A program made the position numbers and the translations under genes. The notes under the pieces are model-generated. The model did not search any database. It saw nothing but the letters and a program-made list of their open reading frames with translations, and was not told where the DNA came from. Source: Streptomyces sp. BK239 (lineage in GTDB: Bacteria > Actinomycetota > Actinomycetes > Streptomycetales > Streptomycetaceae). Taken from it: a stretch of DNA of 64,000 nt. Where the stretch lies: positions 627,195 through 691,194 of the forward strand of contig NZ_SHKS01000001.1 in NCBI RefSeq assembly GCF_004217285.1, read 5' to 3'. Of this stretch, positions 52,530 through 61,729 are shown in pieces (position 1 is the stretch's first letter; every line of letters begins with the position of its first letter).

Positions 52530-52651
52530 GCCCCGAGCCTATGCGGCTGCCGGAGCAGCTCCAGCAGAGGGTCGGGCGTGAGGTGGACCTGGCGCACGCC
52601 CCGCTCGCGGAACCGGTCCGGCAGCGGGATCCCGTCGTGTCTTTCCGATTC
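52505..52651 (-). pseudogene. Possible coding remnant upstream of the serine hydrolase
   Basis: Between a stop at 52652-52654 and one at 52505-52507 the minus strand reads 'ESERHDGIPLPDRFRERGV' followed by 'RQVHLTPDPLLELLRQPH'. About 33 of the first 35 codons from the His onward end in G or C, as in real genes here, and the text looks like the C-terminal end of a protein. There is no upstream start or ribosome site, and the segment overlaps the hydrolase start in another frame. It may be the end of a decayed gene. Confidence 0.3.
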
Positions 52652-52664
52652 TTACCGTTCCCGC

Positions 52665-52695
52665 TTGCCTGGAGCGCACTTGAAGGTCATAGCGT
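52665..52695 (+). promoter_or_regulatory. MerR-type promoter, leaderless
   Basis: TTGCCT (52665-52670) and TAGCGT (52690-52695) are separated by 19 bp, the unusual spacing of MerR-controlled promoters. The spacer carries a GGAGCGCACT half-site. The -10 ends 6 nt before the ATG at 52702, so transcription should begin at or beside the start codon. Confidence 0.7.
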
Positions 52696-52701
52696 GGGGC
52701 C

Positions 52702-53160
52702 ATGACGGTGTTGCAGACCACGCCCGTGACCGCCCAGCGCAGCCAGAGCTCCGCAGACGTCTGCTCCGGACCGCCGCCGGGTCATCCGCGCCCGGACGGG
52801 CAGGACCGCTACACGATCAGCGAGGTCGTCGCCTTCACGGGCCTGACGGCGCACACCCTGCGCTGGTACGAGCGGATCGGGCTGATGGCCCACGTCGACC
52901 GCTCGCACACCGGCCAGCGCCGCTACAGCAACCGCGACCTGGACTGGCTCGACCTGGTCGGCAAGCTGCGGCTGACCGGCATGCCGGTCGCCGACATGGT
53001 GCGGTACGCCGAGCTGGTGCGCGAGGGCGAGGGCACGTACGAGCAGCGGCGCGAGCTGCTGGAGGAGACCCGACGCGACGTCCAGGCCAGGATCGCCGAA
53101 CTCCAGGACACGCTCGCCGTGCTCGACCGCAAGATCACGCACTACTCCCGGGGCGCGTGA
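52702..53160 (+). CDS. MerR-family transcriptional regulator
   Basis: A 152-residue regulator with a 35-residue disordered N-terminal extension before the winged helix ('YTISEVVAFTGLTAHTLRWYERIGLM', in part, and 'HTGQRRYSNRDLDWLDLVGKL') and a C-terminal dimer helix ('EQRRELLEETRRDVQARIAEL'). It resembles the NmlR/AdhR group, but the family's reactive cysteine is not evident; the only Cys is in the extension. The gene has its own 19-bp-spacer promoter and no Shine-Dalgarno sequence. It converges with the DUF4429 gene. Confidence 0.9.
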   Translation: MTVLQTTPVTAQRSQSSADVCSGPPPGHPRPDGQDRYTISEVVAFTGLTAHTLRWYERIGLMAHVDRSHTGQRRYSNRDLDWLDLVGKLRLTGMPVADMVRYAELVREGEGTYEQRRELLEETRRDVQARIAELQDTLAVLDRKITHYSRGA

Positions 53161-53171
53161 GCGGGACGTCC

Positions 53172-54032
53172 CTACAGCTCGGCCAGCAGGTCGGCCTTCT
53201 TCGCGGCGAACTCCTCGTCGGTGACCAGCCCCGCCTGGTGCAGCTCGCCGAGGTGCCGGATCCGGTCGGCGACGTCCGCCGGGTCCCGGCGGGGCGGGTC
53301 CGCGGCGGGGACGGCGGCCGCCGGGACGGCCGGCGTGCTCCCGCGCGTGCGGACGGCCGCCAGCACCGCCGCCGCCAGCGGCAGCGACTCGTGCACCGCC
53401 CCGTACCCGAGCCCGAACACCACCGTCGCGGGGTCCTGGTCGGTCCCCGCGGGGGCGTGCTCGCCGCGGTGCAGCCGCAGGAAGCCTTCGAAAACCTCCG
53501 GCGACCGCCACTCCACGCCGCTCAGCTCGGACACCGGGAAGCTCTGGTCGCCCGCCTTCCACTTGGCCGACGACGCACCCGTCCAGAACCACCGGAACCG
53601 CACGGTCCGCCCGTCGAAGGACGCCTTCGCGTCGTACGCCTTGAACGACAGCGGCGCCTTCGGGGCCGCCACCAGGAACCGGTCGGCCGGCCCGGACTCG
53701 GTGAGCCGCTCCCGCAGCTCGTCGGCGTAGTACTCCGCGAGCGCGTCCCGCTCGCCCGGCAGCACCAGCCGGTAGGGGTCGCAGGACTCCTTCAGCTGCC
53801 CCGCCGCGGCCTCGATCAGCGGGTCCGCGCCCTCGCGCGGTCGGATGCGCAGCACCGCGGTCCCGCGTCTGCCGGGCTCCAGCGTCACGCCCTCGATCGC
53901 CGCCAGCGGGATCCGGCGCTCCCCGAGCGCCGAGAGCAGCTTCGGCGTGCGTATCCCCCGTTCGTAGCGGATGAGGACGGAGTCGGACTCGAACTCCCAG
54001 GCGGCATGAAATCCGGCCAGTACGTCACCCAT
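53172..54032 (-). CDS. DUF4429/SHOCT domain protein
   Basis: A 286-residue soluble protein. Two beta-rich DUF4429 modules ('FHAAWEFESDSVLIRYERG' and 'LSFKAYDAKASFDGRTVRF') look like PH-type folds and are followed by an Ala/Pro linker and a C-terminal SHOCT helix pair ('DRIRHLGELHQAGLVTDEEF'). SHOCT is a short oligomerisation or targeting module. The function is unknown. TACGAT ends 7 nt before ATG 54032 on the minus strand, which supports this start over ATG 54041 and suggests a leaderless mRNA. Confidence 0.82.
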   Translation of the reverse strand: MGDVLAGFHAAWEFESDSVLIRYERGIRTPKLLSALGERRIPLAAIEGVTLEPGRRGTAVLRIRPREGADPLIEAAAGQLKESCDPYRLVLPGERDALAEYYADELRERLTESGPADRFLVAAPKAPLSFKAYDAKASFDGRTVRFRWFWTGASSAKWKAGDQSFPVSELSGVEWRSPEVFEGFLRLHRGEHAPAGTDQDPATVVFGLGYGAVHESLPLAAAVLAAVRTRGSTPAVPAAAVPAADPPRRDPADVADRIRHLGELHQAGLVTDEEFAAKKADLLAEL

Positions 54033-54098
54033 GCGGCTCATCGTATGCGGCACCGGCTTTTTCCGTCCCTCCTCGCGCACACCGCTGTTTCTGCGCTT

Positions 54099-55316
54099 CT
54101 ACGCGCGTCCCGCCGTCGTTGCGCCGGACAGATCCTCCCGGCAGGCGTCATCCTCCGCGGCGCAGCGCACCGAGTCGTACACGCCGGCGCCGATGCCGGC
54201 GAAGTTGCGCAGGCTGTCCGTGCCGGGCTCGAAGTAGCCGGCGTGGCCCTCGGCCTCCCGCGCGGACAGCACCCGCGCGCCGAACCCGGACGACACCGGG
54301 TCCGCGCCGTGCCCGAGGCCGCCGAGCTCCAGGTAGGGCACGTCCTGCACCCAGTCGTCCGCGTCCCGCATCGCCCACACCCGGGCGGAGGTGCGCAGCT
54401 GGACCGCGCTCTCCACCCGCATGCCGGGGCTGCCGGCCACCGCGATGTCGCTGACCCGCTCCGGCAGCGTGTGCGCGGCGACCCCGCACACCACGGAGCC
54501 GTAGCTGTGGCAGAACAGCGAGACGGGCGAGACGCCGGGCAGGGCGCGCACCAGGGCGTTCAGCCGGATCGCGCCGGACTCCGCGCGCATCGCGGTCGCC
54601 GAGTCGATGCCGAGGCCGGCCGGGGAGGTGTAGTCGGCCCAGGCGATCACGGCGGTCCGCGTCTTCGGGCTCGCCTCCCGCTCGGCCGCGTACAGCGCCT
54701 GGGCCATGCCGACGGGCGCCGAGTACTTGCGGTAGGTGCGCTGGAAGGTGAGCAGCGCGGTGTCGACGCCGGGGACGACGACGGAGATCCGCTGGGCGCT
54801 GTCGAGGTCGCCGAAGACCTCGGCGGCGCGGCCGGCGCCGTCCGGGTCGAAGGCGAGGATCTTGCGGTCGCGGTCGCTCATCGACTCGTAGCGCTGCATG
54901 CGCCGCCCGGCCTCGTGCTGGCCGGCGGGGGAGAGCCGGGCGTCGTGCATCCGGGCCCGCTCGACGCGGACCTGCTCCCGCAGCGCGATGCGGTTGGCGC
55001 GGTAGCGCAGCTCGGCCGGGGCGCCGTTCATGTTGCCGACGGCGAGCGGGTAGCGATGCGCGAGCGCGGTGCGCTGGGCCGCGCTGAGGGTGGCGAAGAA
55101 CCGGGCGAGCCGGCCGGGGGGCGCTGACGGGTCCGGCAACGCGCGTCCGTCGACGTGGCCCTCTTCCCAGGCGGTGAGCGACGCGCGCAGGGCGGTGCTC
55201 TCCCGCTGGTGGTGTACGGCGGTCCAGCCGGTGGTCGCCAGCATCACGAAGACCACGGCGAGGGCGAGCAGCAGCCGCCCCATGTTGAGCGGGGGAGTGG
55301 AGTCGAAGGAAGTCAC
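54099..55316 (-). CDS. Membrane-anchored alpha/beta hydrolase (DUF1023)
   Basis: A 405-residue protein with one N-terminal transmembrane helix ('LLLALAVVFVMLATTGW'), so the body is probably outside. A helical region (residues 40-180) precedes an alpha/beta-hydrolase domain with the nucleophile in 'FCHSYGSVVCG' and probable Asp and His in 'DADDWVQD' and 'EGHAGYF'. DUF1023 proteins are common in actinomycetes and are predicted lipases or esterases. The GTG start lies 9 nt after TAGTGT with no ribosome site. Confidence 0.83.
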   Translation of the reverse strand: MTSFDSTPPLNMGRLLLALAVVFVMLATTGWTAVHHQRESTALRASLTAWEEGHVDGRALPDPSAPPGRLARFFATLSAAQRTALAHRYPLAVGNMNGAPAELRYRANRIALREQVRVERARMHDARLSPAGQHEAGRRMQRYESMSDRDRKILAFDPDGAGRAAEVFGDLDSAQRISVVVPGVDTALLTFQRTYRKYSAPVGMAQALYAAEREASPKTRTAVIAWADYTSPAGLGIDSATAMRAESGAIRLNALVRALPGVSPVSLFCHSYGSVVCGVAAHTLPERVSDIAVAGSPGMRVESAVQLRTSARVWAMRDADDWVQDVPYLELGGLGHGADPVSSGFGARVLSAREAEGHAGYFEPGTDSLRNFAGIGAGVYDSVRCAAEDDACREDLSGATTAGRA

Positions 55317-55408
55317 TGGAAGGACACACTAGGAGAACGGGATGGTCTCGGGAGGCCTGAGTGACAGGTATCACGTTTCGATGACCGTGACGATGGTCAT
55401 GAGACCTC

Positions 55409-56035
55409 TCAGGCCGTGCGCCAGCTTCCCATGAGCGCGGGCCCCAGCTGGTCGAGGTAGCGGGACGCGAGGGCGCGCATCTCCTCCAGGGTCACGTTCT
55501 CGCCGCTGCTCCAGTGCCGCTCCGTGAGCCGCATGACCCCGCCGAAGGCCGCCACCGCCAGCCGCGGCCGCGGGTCGGCCTCCACGTCCAGCCCCTCACG
55601 GTCCGCGAGCACCCGGGCGATCGTCTCCTCGGTCTCGACCGAGTGTCGCAGATACGCGGCGAGCAGCACCGGCGTCGACTCGATCACCCGGCACATGCGC
55701 AGGTACAGCTCCACCGGCACGACCTGCTCGACGATCTCGTGCACCGAGTTCCAGCTGTCCAGGACGGCCTGGCGCAGGGCCTCCAGGGGCGCCTCGTGCG
55801 GCGGGCGTTCGCGCATCGCCTCGACGAAGCGCGCCACGGTCATGTCGGCGACCGCGAGGGCCGCCTCCTCCTTGCCGGCGAAGTAGCGGAAGAAGGTGCG
55901 CTGGGAGACGTCGACCGCCTCGGCGATCTCGTCGACGGTGGTCCGCTCGTACCCGCGGGTGGTGAACAGTTCCAGCGCGGCGCGCAGCAGCGCGTCCCGG
56001 GTGCGCTGTTTCTTGCGCTCACGCAGAGTTTCCAT
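55409..56035 (-). CDS. TetR-family transcriptional repressor
   Basis: A 208-residue regulator. The N-terminal helix-turn-helix ('TTRGYERTTVDEIAEAVDVS' in part, then 'RTFFRYFAGKEEA') is standard; the C-terminal ligand domain is variable. It is divergent from an MFS exporter gene with 66 bp between them, the classic layout for a drug-responsive repressor and its pump. The minus-strand promoter TTGACA-N18-TAACTG ends 6 nt before the ATG, so the mRNA should be leaderless. Confidence 0.92.
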   Translation of the reverse strand: METLRERKKQRTRDALLRAALELFTTRGYERTTVDEIAEAVDVSQRTFFRYFAGKEEAALAVADMTVARFVEAMRERPPHEAPLEALRQAVLDSWNSVHEIVEQVVPVELYLRMCRVIESTPVLLAAYLRHSVETEETIARVLADREGLDVEADPRPRLAVAAFGGVMRLTERHWSSGENVTLEEMRALASRYLDQLGPALMGSWRTA

Positions 56036-56041
56036 AGATGT

Positions 56042-56094
56042 CAGTTACCGACTTGTGAATTGGTTTGTCAATTGTCAGTGGCTGTCACTAGCCT
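56042..56094. promoter_or_regulatory. Overlapping divergent promoters and probable TetR operator
   Basis: The TetR promoter (minus TTGACA at 56071-56066, TAACTG at 56047-56042) and the MFS promoter (plus TTGTCA at 56065-56070, TAGCCT at 56089-56094) share their -35 bases. An imperfect dyad TGTGAATTG-N6-CAATTGTCA (56054-56062, 56069-56077) spans them, so one bound repressor would block both. Confidence 0.7.
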
Positions 56095-56101
56095 CCGTCG
56101 T

Positions 56102-57721
56102 ATGACTAGTCAGACCACCGTCGACAAGACGGGACCGGGGGACGGGGCGCCCCAGGACCCGTCGGACCAGCCTCCGGCCAAGGGGCTGCGCGGCCACCCG
56201 TGGTTCACGCTCATCACCGTCGCCGTGGGCGTCATGATGGTGGCCCTGGACGGCACCATCGTCGCCATCGCCAACCCGGCGATCGCCAGCGACCTGGGCG
56301 CCACCTTCGCCGAGGTGCAGTGGATCACCAACGCCTACTTCCTCGCCCTCGCGGTCTCCCTGATCACCGCGGGCAAGCTCGGTGACCGCTTCGGGCACCG
56401 CCAGACCTTCCTGATAGGCGTCGTCGGCTTCGCCGCCGCCTCCGGCGCCATCGGCCTGTCCGACAGCATCGCGCTGGTCGTCACCTTCCGCGTCTTCCAG
56501 GGACTGTTCGGCGCGCTGCTGATGCCGGCCGCGCTCGGGCTGCTGCGCGCGACCTTCCCGGCCGAGAAGCTCAACATGGCCATCGGCCTCTGGGGCATGG
56601 TCATCGGCGCCTCCACGGCCGGCGGTCCCATCCTCGGCGGCGTCCTCGTCGAGCACGTCAACTGGCAGTCGGTGTTCTTCATCAACGTGCCGGTCGGCGT
56701 CCTCGCCCTGGTGCTGGGCGTCGTCATCCTGCTCGACCACCGCGCCGAGAACGCCCCGCGCTCCTTCGACCTGCTGGGCATCGCCCTGCTGTCGGCAGCG
56801 ATGTTCTGCCTCGTCTGGGCGCTGATCAAGGCCCCCGAGTGGGGCTGGGGCGACGGCAAGACGTGGGCGTTCGTCCTCGCCTCCCTCGCGGGCTTCGCGC
56901 TCTTCGCCTACTGGGAGACCAGGGTGGCGGAGCCGCTGATCCCGCTGGCGCTGTTCCGCTCCGTCCCGCTGTCCGCGGGCGTGGTCCTCATGGTCCTGAT
57001 GGCGATCGCCTTCATGGGCGGTCTGTTCTTCGTGACGTTCTACCTCCAGAACGTGCACGGGATGAGCCCCATCGACGCGGGCCTTCACCTGCTGCCGCTC
57101 ACCGGCATGATGATCGTCGGCTCGCCGCTCGCCGGCGCGATGATCACCAAGTGGGGGCCGCGCATCCCGCTGGCCGGGGGCATGGCGGCCACCGCGATCG
57201 CCATGTACGGCATGTCCACGCTGGAGACGGACACCGGCAGCGGTGTCATGTCCGTCTGGTTCGCGCTGCTCGGCCTCGGACTCGCGCCCGTCATGGTCGG
57301 CGCCACCGAGGTCATCGTCGGCAACGCTCCGCTGGAGCTGTCCGGCGTGGCCGGCGGTCTCCAGCAGGCCGCGATGCAGATCGGCGGCAGCCTCGGCACC
57401 GCCGTGCTGGGCGCGGTGATGGCCTCCAAGGTGGACAGCGACCTGCCCGTCAACTGGAAGGAGGCCGGGCTGCCGGACCTGACGCCCGAGCAGCTCGGCA
57501 AGGCCTCCGAGGCGGTCCAGGTCGGTGTGCCGCCGGTGGCGCCGGGCACGCCGGCGCCGATCGCCGCCAAGATCGCGGACGTCGCCCACGACACGTTCAT
57601 CTCCGGGATGAGTCTGGCGTCCCTCGTCGCGGCGGGCGTGGCCGCGGTCGCCGTACTGGTCGCGCTGCTGACCAAGCGCGGGGTCAACGCCGACGCGGGA
57701 GCGGGCGTCGGCCACATCTGA
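56102..57721 (+). CDS. MFS drug exporter, DHA2 (14-TM) family
   Basis: A 539-residue inner-membrane proton antiporter with about 14 hydrophobic segments. Motif A appears as 'GKLGDRFGHRQTF', motif C as 'GWGMVIGASTAGGPILGG'-like 'LWGMVIGASTAGGPILGG', and the DHA2-typical 'MVALDGTIVAIANPAIASDL' in helix 1. It probably expels a toxic compound or a secreted metabolite and is controlled by the divergent TetR gene. TAGCCT ends 7 nt before the ATG with no Shine-Dalgarno sequence, so the start is probably leaderless. Confidence 0.93.
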   Translation: MTSQTTVDKTGPGDGAPQDPSDQPPAKGLRGHPWFTLITVAVGVMMVALDGTIVAIANPAIASDLGATFAEVQWITNAYFLALAVSLITAGKLGDRFGHRQTFLIGVVGFAAASGAIGLSDSIALVVTFRVFQGLFGALLMPAALGLLRATFPAEKLNMAIGLWGMVIGASTAGGPILGGVLVEHVNWQSVFFINVPVGVLALVLGVVILLDHRAENAPRSFDLLGIALLSAAMFCLVWALIKAPEWGWGDGKTWAFVLASLAGFALFAYWETRVAEPLIPLALFRSVPLSAGVVLMVLMAIAFMGGLFFVTFYLQNVHGMSPIDAGLHLLPLTGMMIVGSPLAGAMITKWGPRIPLAGGMAATAIAMYGMSTLETDTGSGVMSVWFALLGLGLAPVMVGATEVIVGNAPLELSGVAGGLQQAAMQIGGSLGTAVLGAVMASKVDSDLPVNWKEAGLPDLTPEQLGKASEAVQVGVPPVAPGTPAPIAAKIADVAHDTFISGMSLASLVAAGVAAVAVLVALLTKRGVNADAGAGVGHI

Positions 57722-57741
57722 CCGGCGCTCCCCGAGCGCTC

Positions 57742-57780
57742 CGCCGACTGACCCCGGGCTCAGCCCGGGGTCAGTCGGCG
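57742..57780. terminator. 19-bp perfect hairpin between MFS and channel genes
   Basis: CGCCGACTGACCCCGGGCT (57742-57760) and its exact reverse complement (57762-57780) form a nearly gapless palindrome; the right arm includes the stop codon of the potassium channel gene. It should stop transcription from both sides. Confidence 0.93.
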
Positions 57781-58508
57781 TTCGCGCGGGACCTCAGGGC
57801 CGCCACCTCCGTGCGCAGCGCCCTGACCTCCTCCGTCAGGGCCTGGATCGCCTCGGTCTGCCGGCGCTCCTCCACGTCGTCCTTCTCGAAGCGCTCGATG
57901 AACCACGCGGCGATGTTCGCGGTCACGACACCGAGCAGGGCGATCCCGGACAGCATCAGGCCGACCGCGATCATCCGTCCCAGTCCCGTGGTCGGAGCGT
58001 GGTCCCCGTAGCCCACGGTCGTCATCGTGGTGAAGGACCACCACAGGGCGTCACCCAGGGTGCGGATGTTCCCGTCCGGCGCGTCCCGCTCCACCGACAG
58101 CACCGCCAGCGACCCGAACATCAGCAGCCCGACGACCGCCCCGGCGACGTACGTCGTCACCTGTATCTGCGAGGCCATCCGCGCCCGCTGACCCACCAGC
58201 AGCAGCGTCGACACCAGCCGCAGCAGCTTCAGCGGCTGTATCACCGGCAGCACCACCGCGGCCAGGTCCAGCCAGCGGGTGCGGACGAACTCCCGGCGGT
58301 CCCGCGACAGCGCCAGCCGCACCGCGTAGTCCCCGGCGAAGGCCGCCCACACCGCCCACTCGACCGCCGCGCACACGACGGTGAGCGACGCGTCGGCCGA
58401 GGTGTCGACGATCGGCAGGGCGTACGCCACGGCGAACACCACGGCGAGCGCCAGCAAAGGCCGCTGCGTCCGCTCTTCCCACCGCGCCTGGGCCGTTTCT
58501 TCCCGCAT
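57771..58508 (-). CDS. Potassium channel, voltage-gated-like
   Basis: A 245-residue membrane protein. The selectivity filter 'MTTVGYGDHAPTT' lies between the last two of about six hydrophobic segments; an Arg/Lys-containing helix ('IQPLKLLRLVSTLLLVGQRARM') stands where an S4 sensor would be. The C-terminal 40 residues form a coiled coil ('ALTEEVRALRTEVAALRSR') that would hold the tetramer together. TACGAT ends 7 nt before ATG 58508, so this start is preferred over ATG 58517, which lies inside the -10 region; translation is probably leaderless. Confidence 0.88.
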   Translation of the reverse strand: MREETAQARWEERTQRPLLALAVVFAVAYALPIVDTSADASLTVVCAAVEWAVWAAFAGDYAVRLALSRDRREFVRTRWLDLAAVVLPVIQPLKLLRLVSTLLLVGQRARMASQIQVTTYVAGAVVGLLMFGSLAVLSVERDAPDGNIRTLGDALWWSFTTMTTVGYGDHAPTTGLGRMIAVGLMLSGIALLGVVTANIAAWFIERFEKDDVEERRQTEAIQALTEEVRALRTEVAALRSRANAD

Positions 58509-58540
58509 GACCCGCATCGTAAGGAACGGGTGAACGCGAA

Positions 58541-58569
58541 GGGGCGGTGAGGCTGAACCTCACCGCCCC
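58541..58569. terminator. Terminator of aceE
   Basis: GGGGCGGTGAGG (58541-58552) and CCTCACCGCCCC (58558-58569) are perfect 12-bp arms with a 5-nt loop, 15 bp after the aceE stop. Confidence 0.92.
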
Positions 58570-58584
58570 TGAGCACCCTCGGGA

Positions 58585-61332
58585 TCAGGCGTCGCCGCCC
58601 GCCGCCCCCGGGTCCGCCGCCGAGACGTCCAGCAGCTGGTAGCGGTCGACGGCCTGCTTCAGCGCCGAACGGTCGACCTTGCCCTCCTTGGCCAGCTCGG
58701 TCAGGACCGCCAGCACGATCGACTGCGCGTCGATGTGGAAGTACCGCCGGGCCGCGCCCCGCGTGTCCGCGAAGCCGAAGCCGTCCGCGCCCAGCGACTG
58801 GTAGGTCCCCGGCACCCAGCGCGCGATCTGGTCCGGCACCGAGCGCATCCAGTCGGAGACCGCCACGAACGGCCCCTCGGCCCCGGCGAGCTTGCGGGTC
58901 ACGTAGGGAACGCGCTGCTCCTCCTCGGGGTGGAGCAGGTTGTGCCGTTCGACGTCGACGGCCTCGCGCCGCAGCTCGTTCCAGGAGGTCGCCGACCAGA
59001 CGTCGGCCTTCACGTTCCACTCCTCGGCGAGGATCTTCTGCGCCTCGACCGCCCACGGCACGGCGACGCCGGAGGCGAGGATCTGCGCCGGGACGGAGCC
59101 CGAGACGCCCTCGCTGAAGCGGTAGACGCCCTTGAGGATGCCCTCGACGTCGACGTTCTCCGGCTCGGCGGGGTGCTGGATGGGCTCGTTGTAGACGGTG
59201 AGGTAGTAGAAGACGTCCTCGCCCGGCTTGCCGTCCGCGGTCTCGCCGTACATCCGGCGCAGACCGTCCTTGACGATGTGCGCGATCTCGAAGCCGAACG
59301 CGGGGTCGTACGCCACACAGCCCGGGTTGGTGGAGGCGAGCAGCTGGGAGTGGCCGTCCGCGTGCTGGAGACCCTCACCGGTCAGGGTCGTACGGCCCGC
59401 GGTCGCGCCCAGGACGAAACCGCGCGCCAACTGGTCGGCCATCTGCCAGAACTGGTCGCCGGTGCGCTGGAAACCGAACATCGAGTAGAAGACGTAGACC
59501 GGGACGAGCGGCTCGCCGTGCGTGGCGTAGGCCGAGCCGGCCGCGATCAGCGAGGCCGTGCAGCCGGCCTCGGAGATGCCGTCGTGCAGCATCTGACCGG
59601 TGGGCGACTCCTTGTACGCGAGCAGCAGCTCGCGGTCCACGGACTCGTACTGCTGGCCGAGCGGGTTGTAGATCTTCGCACTCGGGAAGAACGAGTCCAT
59701 GCCGAAGGTGCGGTACTCGTCCGGCGCGATCAGCACGAACCGCTTGCCGAGTTCCTTGTCCCGCATGAGGTCCTTCAGCAACCGGACGAACGCCATGGTC
59801 GTGGCGATCGACTGCTGACCGGAGCCCTTCTTCACGGTCGCGTACGTCTTGTCGTCCGGCAGTGCGAGCGGCTTGGCGCGCACGACCCGTGTCGGGACGT
59901 ACCCGCCGAGCCCCTTGCGCCGGTCGTGCATGTACTGGAGCTCCTCGGAGTCGCGCCCCGGGTGGTAGTACGGCGGGACCCCGCCCTCCAGCTCCTTGTC
60001 GGAGATCGGCAGGTGCAGCCGGTCGCGGAAGCCCTTGAGGTCGGCGACCGTCAGCTTCTTCATCTGGTGCGTGGCGTTGCGGCCCTCGAAGTTCGGCCCG
60101 AGCGTCCAGCCCTTGACCGTCTTGGCGAGGATGACCGTCGGCTGGCCGGTGTGCTCCACGGCCGCCTTGAACGCCGCGTAGATCTTCCGGTGGTCGTGGC
60201 CGCCGCGCCCCAGGTGCAGGATCTGGTCGTCGGTCATGCCCTCGACCATCGCGCGCAGCCGCTGGTCGTCGCCGAAGAAGTGCTCGCGGATGTACGCGCC
60301 GGACTCCGTGGCGTACGTCTGGAACTGGCCGTCGGGCGTGGTGTTCATCCTGTTGACGAGGAGGCCGTCGCGGTCCTGCGCGAGCAGCGGGTCCCAGGAC
60401 CGGTCCCAGATCAGCTTGATCACGTTCCAGCCGGCGCCCCGGAACACCGACTCCAGCTCCTGGATGACCTTGCCGTTGCCGCGCACCGGGCCGTCGAGGC
60501 GCTGGAGGTTGCAGTTCACGACGAACGTCAGGTTGTCCAGGCCCTCACGGGCGGCGATGGACAGCTGGCCGAGCGACTCGGGCTCGTCCATCTCGCCGTC
60601 CCCGAGGAACGCCCACACGTGCGACTTGGAGGTGTCGGCGATCCCGCGCGCGTGCATGTAGCGGTTCATCCGCGCCTGGTAGATCGCCCCGATCGGGCCG
60701 AGGCCCATCGACACGGTCGGGAACTCCCAGAAGTCCGGCATCAGCCGGGGGTGCGGGTACGAGGAGAGCCCGTGCGGCGTCTTGGACTTCTCCTGGCGGA
60801 AGGCGTCCAGGTTCTGCTCGCTGAGCCGGTCCAGCAGGTACGCGCGCGCGTAGATGCCCGGCGAGGCGTGCCCCTGGAAGAAGACCTGGTCGCCGCCGTC
60901 GCCCTCGTCCTTGCCGCGGAAGAAGTGGTTGAAGCCGACGTCGTACAGCGACGCGGAGGAGGCGAACGTGGCGATGTGGCCGCCCACGCCGATGCCCGGG
61001 CGCTGGGCGCGCGAGACCATCACGGCCGCGTTCCAGCGGGTCGCGTTGAGGATCTTCCGCTCGATCTCCTCGTTGCCCGGGAAGAACGGCTCGGCCCTGG
61101 TGGGGATGGTGTTCACGTAGTCCGTGCTGCGCATCTCGGGCACGGCCACGCGCTTCTCGCGGGCCCGCTCGATCAGGCGCAGCATCAGATAGCGGGCCCG
61201 TTCCCGGCCGCGCTCGTCGATCGCGGCGTCGAGGGAGTCGAGCCACTCCTGGGTCTCCTCGGGATCGAAGTCAGGAACCTGACTCGGGAGGCCGCCAATG
61301 ATGATCGGGTTGCGATCGGATCCGGAAGCCAC
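58585..61332 (-). CDS. aceE: Pyruvate dehydrogenase E1 component, homodimeric type
   Basis: A 915-residue thiamine-diphosphate enzyme that decarboxylates pyruvate and passes the acetyl unit to the E2 lipoyl domain. The thiamine motif runs from '[16 protein letters not shown]' to '[14 protein letters not shown]' (about residues 225-265). Other conserved parts are '[15 protein letters not shown]' and '[20 protein letters not shown]'. Length and sequence match AceE of Proteobacteria and Actinobacteria, not the alpha2beta2 type. The GTG start has AAGGA upstream. E2 and E3 genes are not in the window. It supplies acetyl-CoA for the fatty-acid genes nearby. Confidence 0.96.
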   Translation of the reverse strand: MASGSDRNPIIIGGLPSQVPDFDPEETQEWLDSLDAAIDERGRERARYLMLRLIERAREKRVAVPEMRSTDYVNTIPTRAEPFFPGNEEIERKILNATRWNAAVMVSRAQRPGIGVGGHIATFASSASLYDVGFNHFFRGKDEGDGGDQVFFQGHASPGIYARAYLLDRLSEQNLDAFRQEKSKTPHGLSSYPHPRLMPDFWEFPTVSMGLGPIGAIYQARMNRYMHARGIADTSKSHVWAFLGDGEMDEPESLGQLSIAAREGLDNLTFVVNCNLQRLDGPVRGNGKVIQELESVFRGAGWNVIKLIWDRSWDPLLAQDRDGLLVNRMNTTPDGQFQTYATESGAYIREHFFGDDQRLRAMVEGMTDDQILHLGRGGHDHRKIYAAFKAAVEHTGQPTVILAKTVKGWTLGPNFEGRNATHQMKKLTVADLKGFRDRLHLPISDKELEGGVPPYYHPGRDSEELQYMHDRRKGLGGYVPTRVVRAKPLALPDDKTYATVKKGSGQQSIATTMAFVRLLKDLMRDKELGKRFVLIAPDEYRTFGMDSFFPSAKIYNPLGQQYESVDRELLLAYKESPTGQMLHDGISEAGCTASLIAAGSAYATHGEPLVPVYVFYSMFGFQRTGDQFWQMADQLARGFVLGATAGRTTLTGEGLQHADGHSQLLASTNPGCVAYDPAFGFEIAHIVKDGLRRMYGETADGKPGEDVFYYLTVYNEPIQHPAEPENVDVEGILKGVYRFSEGVSGSVPAQILASGVAVPWAVEAQKILAEEWNVKADVWSATSWNELRREAVDVERHNLLHPEEEQRVPYVTRKLAGAEGPFVAVSDWMRSVPDQIARWVPGTYQSLGADGFGFADTRGAARRYFHIDAQSIVLAVLTELAKEGKVDRSALKQAVDRYQLLDVSAADPGAAGGDA

Positions 61333-61729
61333 GCTGTTCCTTACCTGTCGGAGGGCTGAATGTCCGCTGTGCCGCTGTGTCCGCCGGCCCGCGCTGCACG
61401 CCCCGGGTCTGCAATGCCTGCACCGCCCCCATCGTGTACCTCGGGGCCGCAAACGTCATCTCTACCCAGAGGTAACCGGTACCTGTTCGAAACTCGTACC
61501 CGTGGATGGTTCTCAAACGCGCATTCAGGGCACACAGGTGTGGTGTGTGTCACTCATCGGCCCGGGTGGTGTGCCTGAAGTTGCGGCGACACGGCCAGGA
61601 TCGTCACCGTTTCGGCGGTCTGAACCGCCGGGTACTTGCGCGATCCGTCCCGCCCGTGTGGACTACGGCCAATGCTTCGCGCACGCGCGTGGCTGAGTTA
61701 TTTCCCGAAACATGATCAGGAGGCAACCC
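61333..61729. other. 397-bp divergent intergenic region (aceE / DUF3052)
   Basis: No convincing gene is present. The interval contains a near-palindrome GGTAACCGGTACC around 61470-61485, a perfect small hairpin CGGCGGT-ctga-ACCGCCG (61613-61630) and relatively A/T-rich stretches that should hold the divergent promoters. The length suggests that aceE expression is regulated, but no known operator is recognised. Confidence 0.5.
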
